In this document: piece after piece, positions 27,114 through 36,641 of the stretch
Numbering within the stretch: position 1 is the stretch's first letter
How the letters are laid out: the number at the start of each line of letters is the position of its first letter
Assembly (NCBI RefSeq): GCF_030125375.1
Contig: NZ_JASJUU010000007.1
Span: forward strand, 63,416 to 127,415
From: Pseudoalteromonas umbrosa
GTDB taxonomy: Bacteria; Pseudomonadota; Gammaproteobacteria; Enterobacterales; Alteromonadaceae
Length of the DNA: 64,000 nt
Direction of reading: 5' to 3'
Position numbers and translations under genes: made by a program
The notes under the pieces: generated by a model
Seen by the model: the letters and a program-made list of their open reading frames with translations, nothing else
Told to the model about the DNA's origin: nothing
The model's database searches: none

Positions 27114-28955
27114 ATGGATCAATCTCCTCAGTCACAACTCAAACTTCTGATTCAGAAAGGTAAAGAGCAAGGTTACTTAACTTTTGCAGAAGTTAACGAT
27201 CACCTTCCACAAGACATCATAGATTCGGATCAAGTTGAAGATATCATTAGCATGATTAATGATATGGGTATTCAGGTTTCTGAAGCAGCTCCTGATGCCG
27301 ATGAGCTGATGATGCAAGAAACAACCACCGACGAGGATGCAGCAGAAGCAGCGGCAGCTGCGCTAGCAACGGTAGAAAAAGAAATTGGCAGAACAACAGA
27401 TCCAGTCCGTATGTACATGCGCGAAATGGGCACCGTTGAGCTACTGACTCGGGAAGGCGAAATTCTTATTGCAAAGCGTATTGAAGAAGGGATTAATCAG
27501 GTACAGATATCTGTTGCCGAATACCCTGAAGCAATCACGTATTTGCTAGAACAGTGGGATAAGTACGAAGCCGAAGAAATGCGCTTAAGTGACATCGTCA
27601 CAGGTTTCTTCGACTCATTAGAAGATGACGAAGCAACTATCTCTGCAACACATATCGGTTCAGAACTAAGTGAAGAAGACTTAGATGATGAAGACGATGA
27701 TGGAGATGACGACGATGATTCTGAAGAAGGTGAATCAGGTCCTGACCCTGAAGTTGCACGCGAACACTTCGAAGAACTTCGTGCACTATATAACAGTGCC
27801 CGTAAATGTTTTGAAGAAAAAGGTCGCAGTCACCCAGATGCACAAGCCGCAATTAAAGAGATTGGTGAGCTGTTCCGCAAATTCAAATTAGTACCTAAGC
27901 AATTTGACCGCATGGTTAACAACATGCGTGAAATGATGGATAAAGTACGTGTTCAAGAACGTATCATCATGAAACAAGCAGTTCAGATTGCAAAGTTACC
28001 TAAGAAAACATTCGTTAAGCACTTCGCCAACAATGAAACCGACGTTGCTTGGATCGACGCTGAAATCTCATCTGGTGAAAAACATTCAGATAAACTTCGT
28101 GAAGTTAAACCAGAAATTGAACGTTGTATCAATAAACTCAAAGCTATTGAAGAAAGTACAGGCCTGAGTGTAGAACGTATCAAAGATATCAACCGTCGCA
28201 TGAGTATCGGTGAAGCAAAAGCGCGCCGTGCTAAAAAAGAAATGGTTGAAGCAAACTTACGTCTTGTAATTTCAATCGCTAAAAAGTATACCAACCGTGG
28301 TTTACAATTCTTGGATCTTATCCAAGAGGGTAACATTGGTCTTATGAAAGCGGTTGATAAGTTCGAATACCGCCGTGGTTATAAGTTCTCTACTTATGCA
28401 ACATGGTGGATCCGACAGGCAATCACACGCTCGATTGCCGATCAGGCGAGAACAATCCGTATTCCAGTCCATATGATTGAAACGATTAATAAACTTAACC
28501 GTATTTCTCGTCAGATGCTACAGGAAATGGGTCGTGAACCTAGCCCTGAAGAATTGGCTGAGCGCATGATGATGCCTGAAGACAAGATCCGTAAGGTGCT
28601 TAAAATTGCGAAAGAGCCAATTTCTATGGAGACGCCTATCGGTGATGATGAAGATTCACACCTTGGTGATTTCATCGAAGATACAACGATTGAATCTCCG
28701 ATTGACTCAGCCACAATGGAAAGCTTGCGCGGCGCAACAAATGAAGTGTTGGCTGGCTTAACAGCCAGAGAGGCTAAAGTACTTCGTATGCGTTTTGGTA
28801 TCGATATGAATACGGACCATACACTTGAAGAAGTTGGTAAGCAGTTTGATGTAACACGTGAACGTATCCGTCAGATTGAGGCGAAGGCACTTCGTAAACT
28901 ACGCCACCCTTCTCGCTCAGATCTTCTGAAGAGCTTCTTAGACGTAAAAGGCTAA
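27114..28955 (+). CDS. rpoD: Housekeeping sigma factor RpoD (sigma-70)
   Basis: A 613-residue primary sigma factor, the same length as E. coli RpoD. Region 1.1 is at the N-terminus ([26 protein letters not shown]), and region 1.2 is [24 protein letters not shown]. The non-conserved region contains a very acidic run ([20 protein letters not shown]). Region 2 includes [23 protein letters not shown], and region 4 ends in [23 protein letters not shown]. It is the last gene of the operon; the 103-nt gap after dnaG could hold a minor promoter, but none is clear. Confidence 0.98.
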   Translation: MDQSPQSQLKLLIQKGKEQGYLTFAEVNDHLPQDIIDSDQVEDIISMINDMGIQVSEAAPDADELMMQETTTDEDAAEAAAAALATVEKEIGRTTDPVRMYMREMGTVELLTREGEILIAKRIEEGINQVQISVAEYPEAITYLLEQWDKYEAEEMRLSDIVTGFFDSLEDDEATISATHIGSELSEEDLDDEDDDGDDDDDSEEGESGPDPEVAREHFEELRALYNSARKCFEEKGRSHPDAQAAIKEIGELFRKFKLVPKQFDRMVNNMREMMDKVRVQERIIMKQAVQIAKLPKKTFVKHFANNETDVAWIDAEISSGEKHSDKLREVKPEIERCINKLKAIEESTGLSVERIKDINRRMSIGEAKARRAKKEMVEANLRLVISIAKKYTNRGLQFLDLIQEGNIGLMKAVDKFEYRRGYKFSTYATWWIRQAITRSIADQARTIRIPVHMIETINKLNRISRQMLQEMGREPSPEELAERMMMPEDKIRKVLKIAKEPISMETPIGDDEDSHLGDFIEDTTIESPIDSATMESLRGATNEVLAGLTAREAKVLRMRFGIDMNTDHTLEEVGKQFDVTRERIRQIEAKALRKLRHPSRSDLLKSFLDVKG

Positions 28956-28970
28956 GAGTAAAAAATACTA

Positions 28971-28997
28971 AAAAAGGCCGCATAATGCGGCCTTTTT
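28971..28997 (+). terminator. rpoD terminator
   Basis: AAAAAGGCCGCAT and ATGCGGCCTTTTT form a long GC-rich stem with a minimal loop and a T run, 16 nt after the rpoD stop. Confidence 0.92.
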
Positions 28998-29133
28998 ATT
29001 TGAATTTAAATATGTGCTGGTAATTGCAGACATAGCCAATTACACGCTCACACCTAATAGTAGTTATCATCACTGCTATTAGATGTGTATTCATCGCACA
29101 ATGAAGACAAAGACATTTAATAGGAACAATATT

Positions 29134-30009
29134 ATGGCTTGGATCCAAATCCGCATTGATGCTAACAAAGAAACAGCCGATCTGATCAGTGATTTATTAA
29201 TGGATATTGGCTGTCCTTCTGTGACATTTATTGATGGCCAAAACACCCCAGTATATGAACCTAAGCCAGGTGAAGTCATTTTGTGGCCAGAGACAACCGT
29301 GATAGGCCTATTTGAAGCAACTCATGATATGCAATCAGTTGTTGATTACCTTACCGAGCAGATGCCTGAAGCGCCTAAATATAAGGTAGAACAGTTAGAA
29401 GACAAAGACTGGGAAAGAGAATGGATGGATAACTTTCACCCTATTAAGTTCGGTGAGCGTTTGTGGATCTGTCCAAGTTGGCGCGATATCCCAGATCCGG
29501 ATGCAGTAAATGTATTGCTAGACCCGGGACTTGCATTTGGCACAGGCACGCACGCAACCACTTCGCTATGTTTGCAATGGCTGGAAGCACAAGACTTGAG
29601 TGGTAAAACCGTAGTCGACTTTGGCTGTGGTTCTGGCATTTTGGGCATAGCAGCCATAAAACTAGGAGCCGAGCGTGTAATCGGCATCGACATCGATCCT
29701 CAAGCCCTTGTCGCAAGCAGAGACAATGCAGAGCGTAATGGCGTAGCTGATCAACTAGAAGTGTATTTACCAGAGGATCAACCTGAATTTAAAGCCGATA
29801 TCGTTGTTGCAAATATCCTCGCTCAACCGCTTAGAGAATTGCATGAAATTATCCTTGGGTTCTTGAAACCGCAGGGCGCAATTGCCATGTCAGGGATATT
29901 AGAAGAACAAGCTCAATCTGTTGCAGATGTGTATGCACCTTATATTGAGTTAGATGCAATAAAGCAAGAGGGTGAATGGACACGAGTGAGTGGAATTACA
30001 AAACCATAA
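29134..30009 (+). CDS. prmA: Ribosomal protein L11 methyltransferase
   Basis: A 291-residue SAM-dependent enzyme that trimethylates several residues of ribosomal protein L11. The N-terminal substrate domain is linked to a Rossmann domain with motif [21 protein letters not shown] and the conserved [19 protein letters not shown]. Motif IV is [10 protein letters not shown]. Length and ends match E. coli PrmA (293). ATG at 29134 is preceded by AGGAACA; upstream in-frame starts (29083) add residues foreign to the family. It is monocistronic, with a strong terminator after it. Confidence 0.96.
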   Translation: MAWIQIRIDANKETADLISDLLMDIGCPSVTFIDGQNTPVYEPKPGEVILWPETTVIGLFEATHDMQSVVDYLTEQMPEAPKYKVEQLEDKDWEREWMDNFHPIKFGERLWICPSWRDIPDPDAVNVLLDPGLAFGTGTHATTSLCLQWLEAQDLSGKTVVDFGCGSGILGIAAIKLGAERVIGIDIDPQALVASRDNAERNGVADQLEVYLPEDQPEFKADIVVANILAQPLRELHEIILGFLKPQGAIAMSGILEEQAQSVADVYAPYIELDAIKQEGEWTRVSGITKP

Positions 30010-30048
30010 CAAGTGTAACGACTATCATCTGAGTTAGTATTCTATTAC

Positions 30049-30087
30049 GCGTAAAGCCTGTACTTAACAGGCTTTACGCTTTTTTTA
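30049..30087 (+). terminator. prmA terminator
   Basis: GCGTAAAGCCTGT and ACAGGCTTTACGC form a 13-bp stem with a 5-nt loop, followed by seven T. Confidence 0.92.
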
Positions 30088-30227
30088 CAGCTCGATAAAC
30101 AAGGCTAAATCTACTCTGCAAAGTTTTTTTGGATAAAATTACAGCAATTTATGCAGCCCTTCATATTGTTACCAAAAGTCAACCCAAAAAGTTCAAAAAA
30201 AAAACACTTATGTTCAATTTATAGCCT

Positions 30228-30262
30228 TTGATTTTTGCGAAAAAAACCGTAAACTTAGCGCC
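30228..30262 (+). promoter_or_regulatory. dusB-fis promoter with GC-rich discriminator
   Basis: -35 TTGATT (30228-30233), 16-nt spacer, -10 TAAACT (30250-30255), then TAGCGCCCC. A GC-rich discriminator between -10 and +1 is the mark of stringently controlled promoters; E. coli fis is controlled this way. Confidence 0.5.
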
Positions 30263-30288
30263 CCTTGAAATGAGGCAGATGAATAGCA

Positions 30289-31260
30289 GTGCGTATTGGT
30301 CCTTACCAACTTGATAACAATGTAATCGTAGCTCCAATGGCAGGTATAACCGACCGACCATTTAGACAGCTATGTCGACGCTTAGGCGCGGGACTTGCGG
30401 TTTCAGAAATGTTGTCATCAAATCCAAAGGTTTGGAAAACTGATAAATCAATGAACCGTATGGATCACTCTGGTGAATCAGGTATACGTTCAGTGCAAAT
30501 TGCAGGAGCAGATCCTGAACTTATGGCACAAGCTGCACAATTCAATGTCAGTAATGGCGCGCAAATCATAGATATTAATATGGGTTGCCCAGCCAAAAAA
30601 GTGAACAAGAAACTCGCAGGTTCTGCACTTTTGCAGTACCCGGATTTAGTTGAGGAAATAGTACAAGCTGTGGTTGGCGCGGTAGATGTACCTGTTACCT
30701 TAAAAATCCGGACAGGATGGGATCCTGATAACCGTAATGGTGTTGAAATTGCGAAAATAGCCGAGCGCAATCGTATTGCATCACTGGCTGTGCACGGGAG
30801 AACGCGTGCATGCATGTATAAAGGTGAAGCAGAATACGACACTATCAAAGCGATAAAGCAATCGGTTTCTATTCCTGTTGTAGCGAATGGTGACATTACA
30901 TCACCAGAGAAAGCAAAGCAGGTTTTGGATTATACGGGCGCAGATGCCATCATGATTGGTCGAGCCGCCCAAGGTCGTCCTTGGATTTTCCGAGAGATAG
31001 ACTATTATTTGCGAACTGGAAAACACTTACCAGCACCTGAGGTTTCCGAAGTGCGTGGTATTTTGATGGAGCACCTTGTGAACCTTCATCAGTTTTACGG
31101 TGAGCCAATGGGTGCGCGCATCGCACGCAAACATGTATCTTGGTATTTGCAGTCCCATGACCAAGAAGGTCAATTTAGGCGAGTATTCAATGCACTTGAG
31201 GAGCCAAAGGCGCAAATCGAGGCATTAGAAAACTATTTTGAAACACTAGCAGCTAACTAA
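30289..31260 (+). CDS. dusB: tRNA-dihydrouridine synthase B
   Basis: A 323-residue FMN-dependent enzyme that reduces uridine 17 (DusB site) of tRNA to dihydrouridine. The TIM-barrel motifs are clear: [39 protein letters not shown] with the catalytic Cys, [16 protein letters not shown], and [17 protein letters not shown]. The start is GTG at 30289, set by alignment with the universal MRIG N-terminus; GAGG is 13 nt upstream, farther than ideal. A short out-of-frame ATG ORF (30279) overlaps the start. The gene forms the classic two-gene operon with fis. Confidence 0.96.
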   Translation: MRIGPYQLDNNVIVAPMAGITDRPFRQLCRRLGAGLAVSEMLSSNPKVWKTDKSMNRMDHSGESGIRSVQIAGADPELMAQAAQFNVSNGAQIIDINMGCPAKKVNKKLAGSALLQYPDLVEEIVQAVVGAVDVPVTLKIRTGWDPDNRNGVEIAKIAERNRIASLAVHGRTRACMYKGEAEYDTIKAIKQSVSIPVVANGDITSPEKAKQVLDYTGADAIMIGRAAQGRPWIFREIDYYLRTGKHLPAPEVSEVRGILMEHLVNLHQFYGEPMGARIARKHVSWYLQSHDQEGQFRRVFNALEEPKAQIEALENYFETLAAN

Positions 31261-31275
31261 GAAAGAGACATAAAG

Positions 31276-31566
31276 ATGTTTGAACAAAATGTGACTTCTC
31301 CTTTTATCACTAACGCTCATGTTCAGTCACAAGAGAAACCGCAACCACTACGCGATGCAGTTAAAAAAGCTGTCCACCACTACTTAAAGCAGTTAAATGG
31401 TCAAGACGTGCAAGATGTATATGAGCTAGTATTATCAGAGCTTGAAGCACCTTTACTTGAAGAAGTAATGACGTACACACGCGGCAACCAGACTCGCGCA
31501 GCGATCTTACTTGGTATCAACCGTGGTACTCTTCGTAAGAAGCTTAAAAAGTACGGCATGAACTAA
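31276..31566 (+). CDS. fis: Nucleoid-associated regulator Fis
   Basis: A 96-residue DNA-bending protein controlling rRNA and many growth-phase genes and assisting site-specific recombination. The N-terminal beta-hairpin arm is [14 protein letters not shown]. The dimerisation helices follow, and the C-terminal helix-turn-helix is [19 protein letters not shown], nearly identical to E. coli Fis (98). The ATG lies 15 nt after dusB. Confidence 0.98.
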   Translation: MFEQNVTSPFITNAHVQSQEKPQPLRDAVKKAVHHYLKQLNGQDVQDVYELVLSELEAPLLEEVMTYTRGNQTRAAILLGINRGTLRKKLKKYGMN

Positions 31567-31580
31567 TCTGTACTGATTTT

Positions 31581-31606
31581 GAAAGCGTCCTTCTTTAGGG
31601 CGTTTT
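31581..31606 (+). terminator. fis terminator
   Basis: GAAAGCGTCC pairs with GGGCGTTTTC (two G-U pairs) across a 7-nt loop, with TTTT on the 3' side, 15 nt after the fis stop. Confidence 0.65.
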
Positions 31607-31818
31607 CATCCCTCCTCACTTGTTCAGTAACAACTCACCTACCCTATCTAAACACGTAAATTAAGGCATAATGTCCTCTAAAAGCCAAATTAGCGCATAA
31701 AGTTCAGTATTTCTCAATCTCGTTAACATCATTTCCATCGTTTTCTCATCCTAGTTGAGCTAAAATACAGCCTTTCTAAGCTAGCCCTTAACTAATCATT
31801 GAGGAAATCAAAACCATC

Positions 31819-33405
31819 ATGGATATACATCGTCCTATTCGTCGCGCACTTTTAAGCGTGTCAGATAAAACTGGTATCGTTGAGTTTGCCCGTGCTCTTG
31901 CTGAGTCAGGCGTTGAACTTCTTTCTACAGGCGGTACTTGTAAACTCCTAGCCGACAACGGCATTCAGGTAACGGAAGTATCTGACTACACAGGCCACCC
32001 AGAGATCATGGATGGTCGCGTGAAAACTCTCCACCCGAAAGTACACGGTGGGATCTTGGGGCGTCGTGGCCAAGATGAAAACGTTATGGCAGACAACAAC
32101 ATCTCTGCTATTGATATGGTTGTAGTTAACTTATACCCCTTTGCACAAACTGTTGCAAAAGCTGACTGCAGCCTAGAAGATGCGATTGAAAATATCGACA
32201 TCGGTGGCCCAACTATGGTTCGCGCAGCGGCTAAAAACCACAAAGACGTCACCATTGTAGTTAATGCCAACGACTATGACCGCGTACTTTCAGAGATTAA
32301 AGGCAACGATGGTTCAACAACATATAAAACACGTTTTGATCTTGCGATTGCAGCCTATGAGCACACAGCACAATATGATGGCATGATCGCAAACTACTTC
32401 GGTAAGCTTGTCGCTGATTACACCGAAGAAGCGGCGGAAGAAACTAAATTCCCGCGCACAATTAATATGCAGTTCACTAAAAAGCAAGATATGCGCTATG
32501 GTGAAAACTCACACCAAGACGCCGCTTTCTATGTAGAAAACGACATTGAAGAAGCCTCTGTTGCGACTGCGAAGCAATTACAAGGTAAAGCACTTTCATA
32601 TAACAATATCGCTGATACAGATGCAGCCCTTGAGTGTGTGAAAAGCTTTGAAGCACCGGCATGTGTTATCGTTAAACATGCAAATCCGTGTGGTGTAGCA
32701 GAAGACAAAGATATTTTAAGCGCTTATGACAGAGCATTTAAAACGGACCCAACTTCTGCGTTTGGTGGCATCATTGCTTTCAACCGCGAACTAGATGCTG
32801 AAACGGCAAAAGCCATCATTGAACGTCAATTTGTGGAAGTCATCATTGCACCAAGCATTTCAGCAGAAGCAGCTGACATTGTCTCTGAAAAGAAAAACGT
32901 ACGCCTTCTAGAGTGTGGTCAGTGGGAAGCGAAATCTACTGGCGTTGACATCAAACGCGTAAACGGTGGCGTGCTTATCCAAGACCGCGACCAAGGCATG
33001 GTCACACTTGGCGACTTGACGGTTGTCTCTAAGCGCCAGCCTACTGAGCAAGAGCTGAAAGATCTATTATTCTGCTGGAAAGTCGCTAAATTCGTTAAAT
33101 CAAATGCGATTGTGTACGCTCGTGATGGCATGACCATTGGTGTAGGCGCAGGTCAAATGAGCCGCGTATACTCAGCGAAAATCGCCGGTATCAAAGCAGC
33201 AGACGAAAACCTTGAAGTAAAAGGCTCTGTCATGGCTTCTGATGCATTCTTCCCGTTCCGAGACGGTATCGATGCAGCCGCTGAAGCTGGTATTACAGCG
33301 GTTATTCAGCCAGGTGGCTCAATGCGCGATGAAGAAGTCATTGCTGCTGCTGATGAAGCAGGCATGGCAATGGTCTTTACCGGAATGCGCCATTTCCGTC
33401 ACTAA
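31819..33405 (+). CDS. purH: Bifunctional AICAR formyltransferase / IMP cyclohydrolase
   Basis: A 528-residue enzyme catalysing the last two steps of IMP synthesis. The N-terminal MGS-like cyclohydrolase domain has [20 protein letters not shown] and [17 protein letters not shown]. The C-terminal transformylase domain has KHANPCGVA and [18 protein letters not shown]. The length equals E. coli PurH (529). The 252-nt region upstream shows no clear PurR operator by eye. purD lies downstream, but a strong terminator and another gene come between, unlike the contiguous purHD of E. coli. Confidence 0.98.
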   Translation: MDIHRPIRRALLSVSDKTGIVEFARALAESGVELLSTGGTCKLLADNGIQVTEVSDYTGHPEIMDGRVKTLHPKVHGGILGRRGQDENVMADNNISAIDMVVVNLYPFAQTVAKADCSLEDAIENIDIGGPTMVRAAAKNHKDVTIVVNANDYDRVLSEIKGNDGSTTYKTRFDLAIAAYEHTAQYDGMIANYFGKLVADYTEEAAEETKFPRTINMQFTKKQDMRYGENSHQDAAFYVENDIEEASVATAKQLQGKALSYNNIADTDAALECVKSFEAPACVIVKHANPCGVAEDKDILSAYDRAFKTDPTSAFGGIIAFNRELDAETAKAIIERQFVEVIIAPSISAEAADIVSEKKNVRLLECGQWEAKSTGVDIKRVNGGVLIQDRDQGMVTLGDLTVVSKRQPTEQELKDLLFCWKVAKFVKSNAIVYARDGMTIGVGAGQMSRVYSAKIAGIKAADENLEVKGSVMASDAFFPFRDGIDAAAEAGITAVIQPGGSMRDEEVIAAADEAGMAMVFTGMRHFRH

Positions 33406-33411
33406 TCGATT

Positions 33412-33443
33412 AGCGCGAAACGTTTAACGTTTCGCGCTTTTTG
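33412..33443 (+). terminator. purH terminator
   Basis: AGCGCGAAACG and CGTTTCGCGCT, an 11-bp stem with a short loop followed by five T, directly after purH. Confidence 0.92.
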
Positions 33444-33506
33444 TTTGCACCAAATTCAAGTATTCTGACCAAAAGACAATCACAATAACCTTGAAGGAAC
33501 TGAATA

Positions 33507-34337
33507 ATGAAACTAGGTATTAAAGCATTAATCACAGCAGGTATCGTCACTGCAATCGCAGGGTGTAGCAGTACAACAGGCTCTAGCAGCTCAAATGCAA
33601 GCATTGCCAAAGCAGCGCAAAGCAGCGAGCGCACAGAGAGTAATCGTGCCCGTGATAAATACCGTAATCCAGTCCAGACATTGGAGTTTTTTGGTCTAAA
33701 ACCAAATATGACCGTAGTTGAAATCGCACCTGGTGGTGGTTGGTATACTGAAATCCTAGCGCCAGCAATAAAAGGCCAAGGTACTTTGTATGCAGCACAC
33801 TTTCCAGCAGATTCTGACGGTGAATATTACAAAAGATCTTTAGCTGCGTTTAAAGACAAAATTTCAAATGACGCACGTTATAGCGAAATTAAAATGACTG
33901 AGTTTTCAGCATTAACGCATCATGATATCGCACCTGCAGGCTCTGCAGATATGGTACTAACATTCCGTAATGTTCATAACTGGTACATGCGCCCAGGTGA
34001 TGAGGGCGTGCTTAAATCTTTCAAAGCATTCCATACCGCACTTAAGCCAGGCGGCATTTTAGGTGTAGTAGAGCACCGTTTGCCAGAGCACCGTGATACT
34101 GAAGATCAGAAGCGTTCAGGTTATATGAAACAAAGCTATGTCATCGAAATGGCAAAAAAAGCAGGCTTCGAATTGGTAGCAAGTAGTGAAATCAACGCTA
34201 ACCCATTAGACAGTGCAAACCACCCGCGTGGTGTGTGGACACTGCCGCCAAGACTTGCGCTAGGTGACGAAAAGTCAGCGCAGTACAAAGCGATTGGGGA
34301 AAGCGACCGTATGACTTTAAAGTTTAAAAAGATTTAA
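33507..34337 (+). CDS. Predicted lipoprotein with SAM-methyltransferase fold
   Basis: A 276-residue protein with a lipoprotein signal: MKLGIKALITAGIVTAIAGC, lipobox IAGC with Cys20, and Ser at +2, which favours the outer membrane. A Ser-rich linker follows. The rest looks like a class I methyltransferase: motif I region MTVVEIAPGGGWYTEIL, motif near MVLTFRNVHNW, and post-motif FHTALKPGGILGVVEHR. It resembles the predicted methyltransferase group COG4798, whose members often have signal peptides. SAM is not expected in the periplasm, so the activity there is unclear. The gene sits between purH and purD, 14 nt before purD, and is probably cotranscribed with purD. Confidence 0.8.
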   Translation: MKLGIKALITAGIVTAIAGCSSTTGSSSSNASIAKAAQSSERTESNRARDKYRNPVQTLEFFGLKPNMTVVEIAPGGGWYTEILAPAIKGQGTLYAAHFPADSDGEYYKRSLAAFKDKISNDARYSEIKMTEFSALTHHDIAPAGSADMVLTFRNVHNWYMRPGDEGVLKSFKAFHTALKPGGILGVVEHRLPEHRDTEDQKRSGYMKQSYVIEMAKKAGFELVASSEINANPLDSANHPRGVWTLPPRLALGDEKSAQYKAIGESDRMTLKFKKI

Positions 34338-34351
34338 TAGGATACTTTGCC

Positions 34352-35635
34352 ATGAATGTACTTGTCATTGGCAGCGGCGGCCGTGAACACGCGCTTGCGT
34401 TCAAAGCCGCTCAAAACCCATCAGTAAAAACTGTATTTGTAGCGCCAGGTAACGCTGGTACGGCTTTAGAACCAAAGTTAGAAAACGTTGCAATTGGCGT
34501 TGAAGACTTAGATGCATTGGTTGCATTTGCGAAAGAGAACAAAGTTGAGCTCACAATCGTTGGCCCTGAAGCACCATTAGTGATCGGCGTTGTGGATCGA
34601 TTCCGCTCTGAAGGTTTGGCTATTTTTGGCCCGACTCAAGCTGCTGCACAGCTAGAAGGTTCAAAGTCATTTACCAAAGACTTTTTAGCAAGGCATCAGA
34701 TCCCAACAGCGGCTTACCAAACGTTTACTGACATTGAGCCTGCGATTGCTTATGTCAAAGAGCAAGGCGCACCGATTGTTGTTAAAGCAGATGGGCTAGC
34801 AGCGGGTAAAGGCGTTATCGTCGCAATGACCGAAGCTGAAGCGGAAGAAGCAATCCGTGACATGCTTGCTGGTAACGCATTTGGCGATGCTGGCAGCCGA
34901 GTGGTGATTGAAGAGTTCTTAGAAGGTGAAGAAGCGTCATTTATCGTCATGGTTGACGGTAAAAACGTGCTACCTTTTGCCACCAGCCAAGACCACAAAC
35001 GTGCATATAATGGCGATCAAGGTCCAAATACCGGCGGTATGGGTGCATACTCTCCAGCTCCAGTTGTGACAAAAGACATTCACGACCGCATTATGAATGA
35101 AGTGATTTATCCAACAGTAGAAGGTATGGCAGCTGAAGGTCACCCTTACACTGGCTTCTTGTATGCGGGCTTGATGATCACAGCAGACGGCACACCTAAG
35201 GTTATTGAATATAACTGTCGTTTTGGTGATCCTGAAACACAGCCAATTATGCTGCGTCTACAATCGGACCTTGTGTCACTGATTGAGGCGGCAAACCGTC
35301 AGGAACTAGATCAAACAGAAATTCAATTTGATCCTAGAGCCGCAGTTGGTGTTGTATTAGCAGCAAAAGGCTACCCAGCCAGCTATCCAAAAGGCGATGC
35401 AATTTCAGGTCTTCAGGTTAATTACTCTGAAGGTGAAAAGGTATTCCATGCGGGTACTAAGCAGCAAGGGGATGATGTTGTGACAGCAGGTGGGCGTGTT
35501 TTATGTGCTACAGCGCTAGGCCATACTGTGACAGAAGCACAAAAACGTGCTTATGCACTCGTTAAAGACATCAACTGGGACGGTGTAGAATACCGTACAG
35601 ATATTGCTTATCGTGCTATTGCTCGTGAGCAGTGA
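34352..35635 (+). CDS. purD: Phosphoribosylamine-glycine ligase
   Basis: A 427-residue ATP-grasp enzyme joining glycine to phosphoribosylamine, the second step of purine synthesis. It has the N-terminal VIGSGGREHALAFKAA, the ATP-grasp loop VKADGLAAGKGVIVA, the metal-binding region VIEYNCRFGDPETQ and the C-terminal AIARE end. The length equals E. coli PurD (429). AGGA precedes the ATG at 34352. Confidence 0.98.
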   Translation: MNVLVIGSGGREHALAFKAAQNPSVKTVFVAPGNAGTALEPKLENVAIGVEDLDALVAFAKENKVELTIVGPEAPLVIGVVDRFRSEGLAIFGPTQAAAQLEGSKSFTKDFLARHQIPTAAYQTFTDIEPAIAYVKEQGAPIVVKADGLAAGKGVIVAMTEAEAEEAIRDMLAGNAFGDAGSRVVIEEFLEGEEASFIVMVDGKNVLPFATSQDHKRAYNGDQGPNTGGMGAYSPAPVVTKDIHDRIMNEVIYPTVEGMAAEGHPYTGFLYAGLMITADGTPKVIEYNCRFGDPETQPIMLRLQSDLVSLIEAANRQELDQTEIQFDPRAAVGVVLAAKGYPASYPKGDAISGLQVNYSEGEKVFHAGTKQQGDDVVTAGGRVLCATALGHTVTEAQKRAYALVKDINWDGVEYRTDIAYRAIAREQ

Positions 35636-35657
35636 TCTTTAATTAGATGAATATGCT

Positions 35658-35692
35658 AAAACGGCTCTCGAAGAGCCGTTTTTTATTTAAAA
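35658..35692 (+). terminator. purD terminator
   Basis: AAAACGGCTCT and AGAGCCGTTTT around a CGA-type tight loop, followed by a T run. Confidence 0.9.
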
Positions 35693-35828
35693 TACTAAAA
35701 CGCAAATAAAAACAAAAACCAATATCAATTTCAAACCCTTGAAATCTATAATTTTTTTCAATTTACCATTGGTATTTTCCAACTGACTTGCTAGGATCTC
35801 CTTTTGTATCATCTTTAGGGGCGTAAAG

Positions 35829-36641
35829 ATGCAGGGCACGTTAAGTAAACTAAAAGCCAGCCTTACCAATCCAATTCAATATCAGCTGCCAATTGGCGAC
35901 GAACTGGTTAATCTCAATGACTATTTTGACAAAGAAATTACCTTAACTTTCACAGGTAATATCTATTGCTGCAGTTGCGGTAAAAAAACCAAAAAAAGCT
36001 ACTCTCAGGGCCACTGCTTTGTGTGTATGAAAAAGCTTGCTAGCTGCGATATGTGTATCATGAAGCCTGAAACATGTCACTATGATCAAGGCACATGCCG
36101 AGAGCCAGAGTGGGGGGAAGCCAATTGTATGATCCCACACTATGTCTATTTAGCCAATACATCGGGTCTCAAAGTCGGTATCACACGCCACACTCAAATC
36201 CCAACTCGCTGGATCGATCAAGGCGCAACCCAAGCATTGCCAATTTTTAAAGTACAAACACGCCTCCAGTCTGGACTGGTAGAGGTTGCACTGGCTAAGT
36301 TCATTGCAGATAAAACTAATTGGCGAAACATGCTAAAAGGTATTAATCCTGAATTAGACCTAAAGCAAAGTGCACAAGAATTAATTCCTCAGATCCAAGA
36401 AAAGCTCGATGAGCTGGCTGAGTTATTTGGTGCAACTGCCATTGAACGCTTAGATGAAGAAGTTGTAGACCTAACCTTCCCTGTTGAGGACTACCCAACA
36501 AAAATTAGTTCCTTTAACTTTGATAAAGAGCCGACCGTGAATGGTGTATTAAAAGGCATTAAAGGGCAATATCTCATTTTTGAAAAAGGCGTCATTAATA
36601 TTCGTAAGTTTACGTCCTACGAAATCAATTTCTCCGCTTGA
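35829..36641 (+). CDS. DUF2797 family protein, Cys-rich
   Basis: A 270-residue cytoplasmic protein of the uncharacterised DUF2797 family. The N-terminal half holds ten cysteines in paired arrangements (C47, C48, C50; C63, C66; C73, C76; C83; C90; C100), which probably bind zinc or an iron-sulfur centre. The conserved block HYVYLANTSGLKVGITRHTQIPTRWIDQGA (36135-36225 region) follows and recalls the fold start of GIY-YIG proteins (YVYLA...KVGIT), an inference only. Function is unknown. It stands alone and overlaps the convergent CBS-GGDEF-EAL gene by 25 nt. Confidence 0.8.
   Translation: MQGTLSKLKASLTNPIQYQLPIGDELVNLNDYFDKEITLTFTGNIYCCSCGKKTKKSYSQGHCFVCMKKLASCDMCIMKPETCHYDQGTCREPEWGEANCMIPHYVYLANTSGLKVGITRHTQIPTRWIDQGATQALPIFKVQTRLQSGLVEVALAKFIADKTNWRNMLKGINPELDLKQSAQELIPQIQEKLDELAELFGATAIERLDEEVVDLTFPVEDYPTKISSFNFDKEPTVNGVLKGIKGQYLIFEKGVINIRKFTSYEINFSA

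Noticed and set aside
31567-31818. Search for a PurR operator upstream of purH
   Set aside because: No sequence close to ACGCAAACGTTTGCGT seen by eye.
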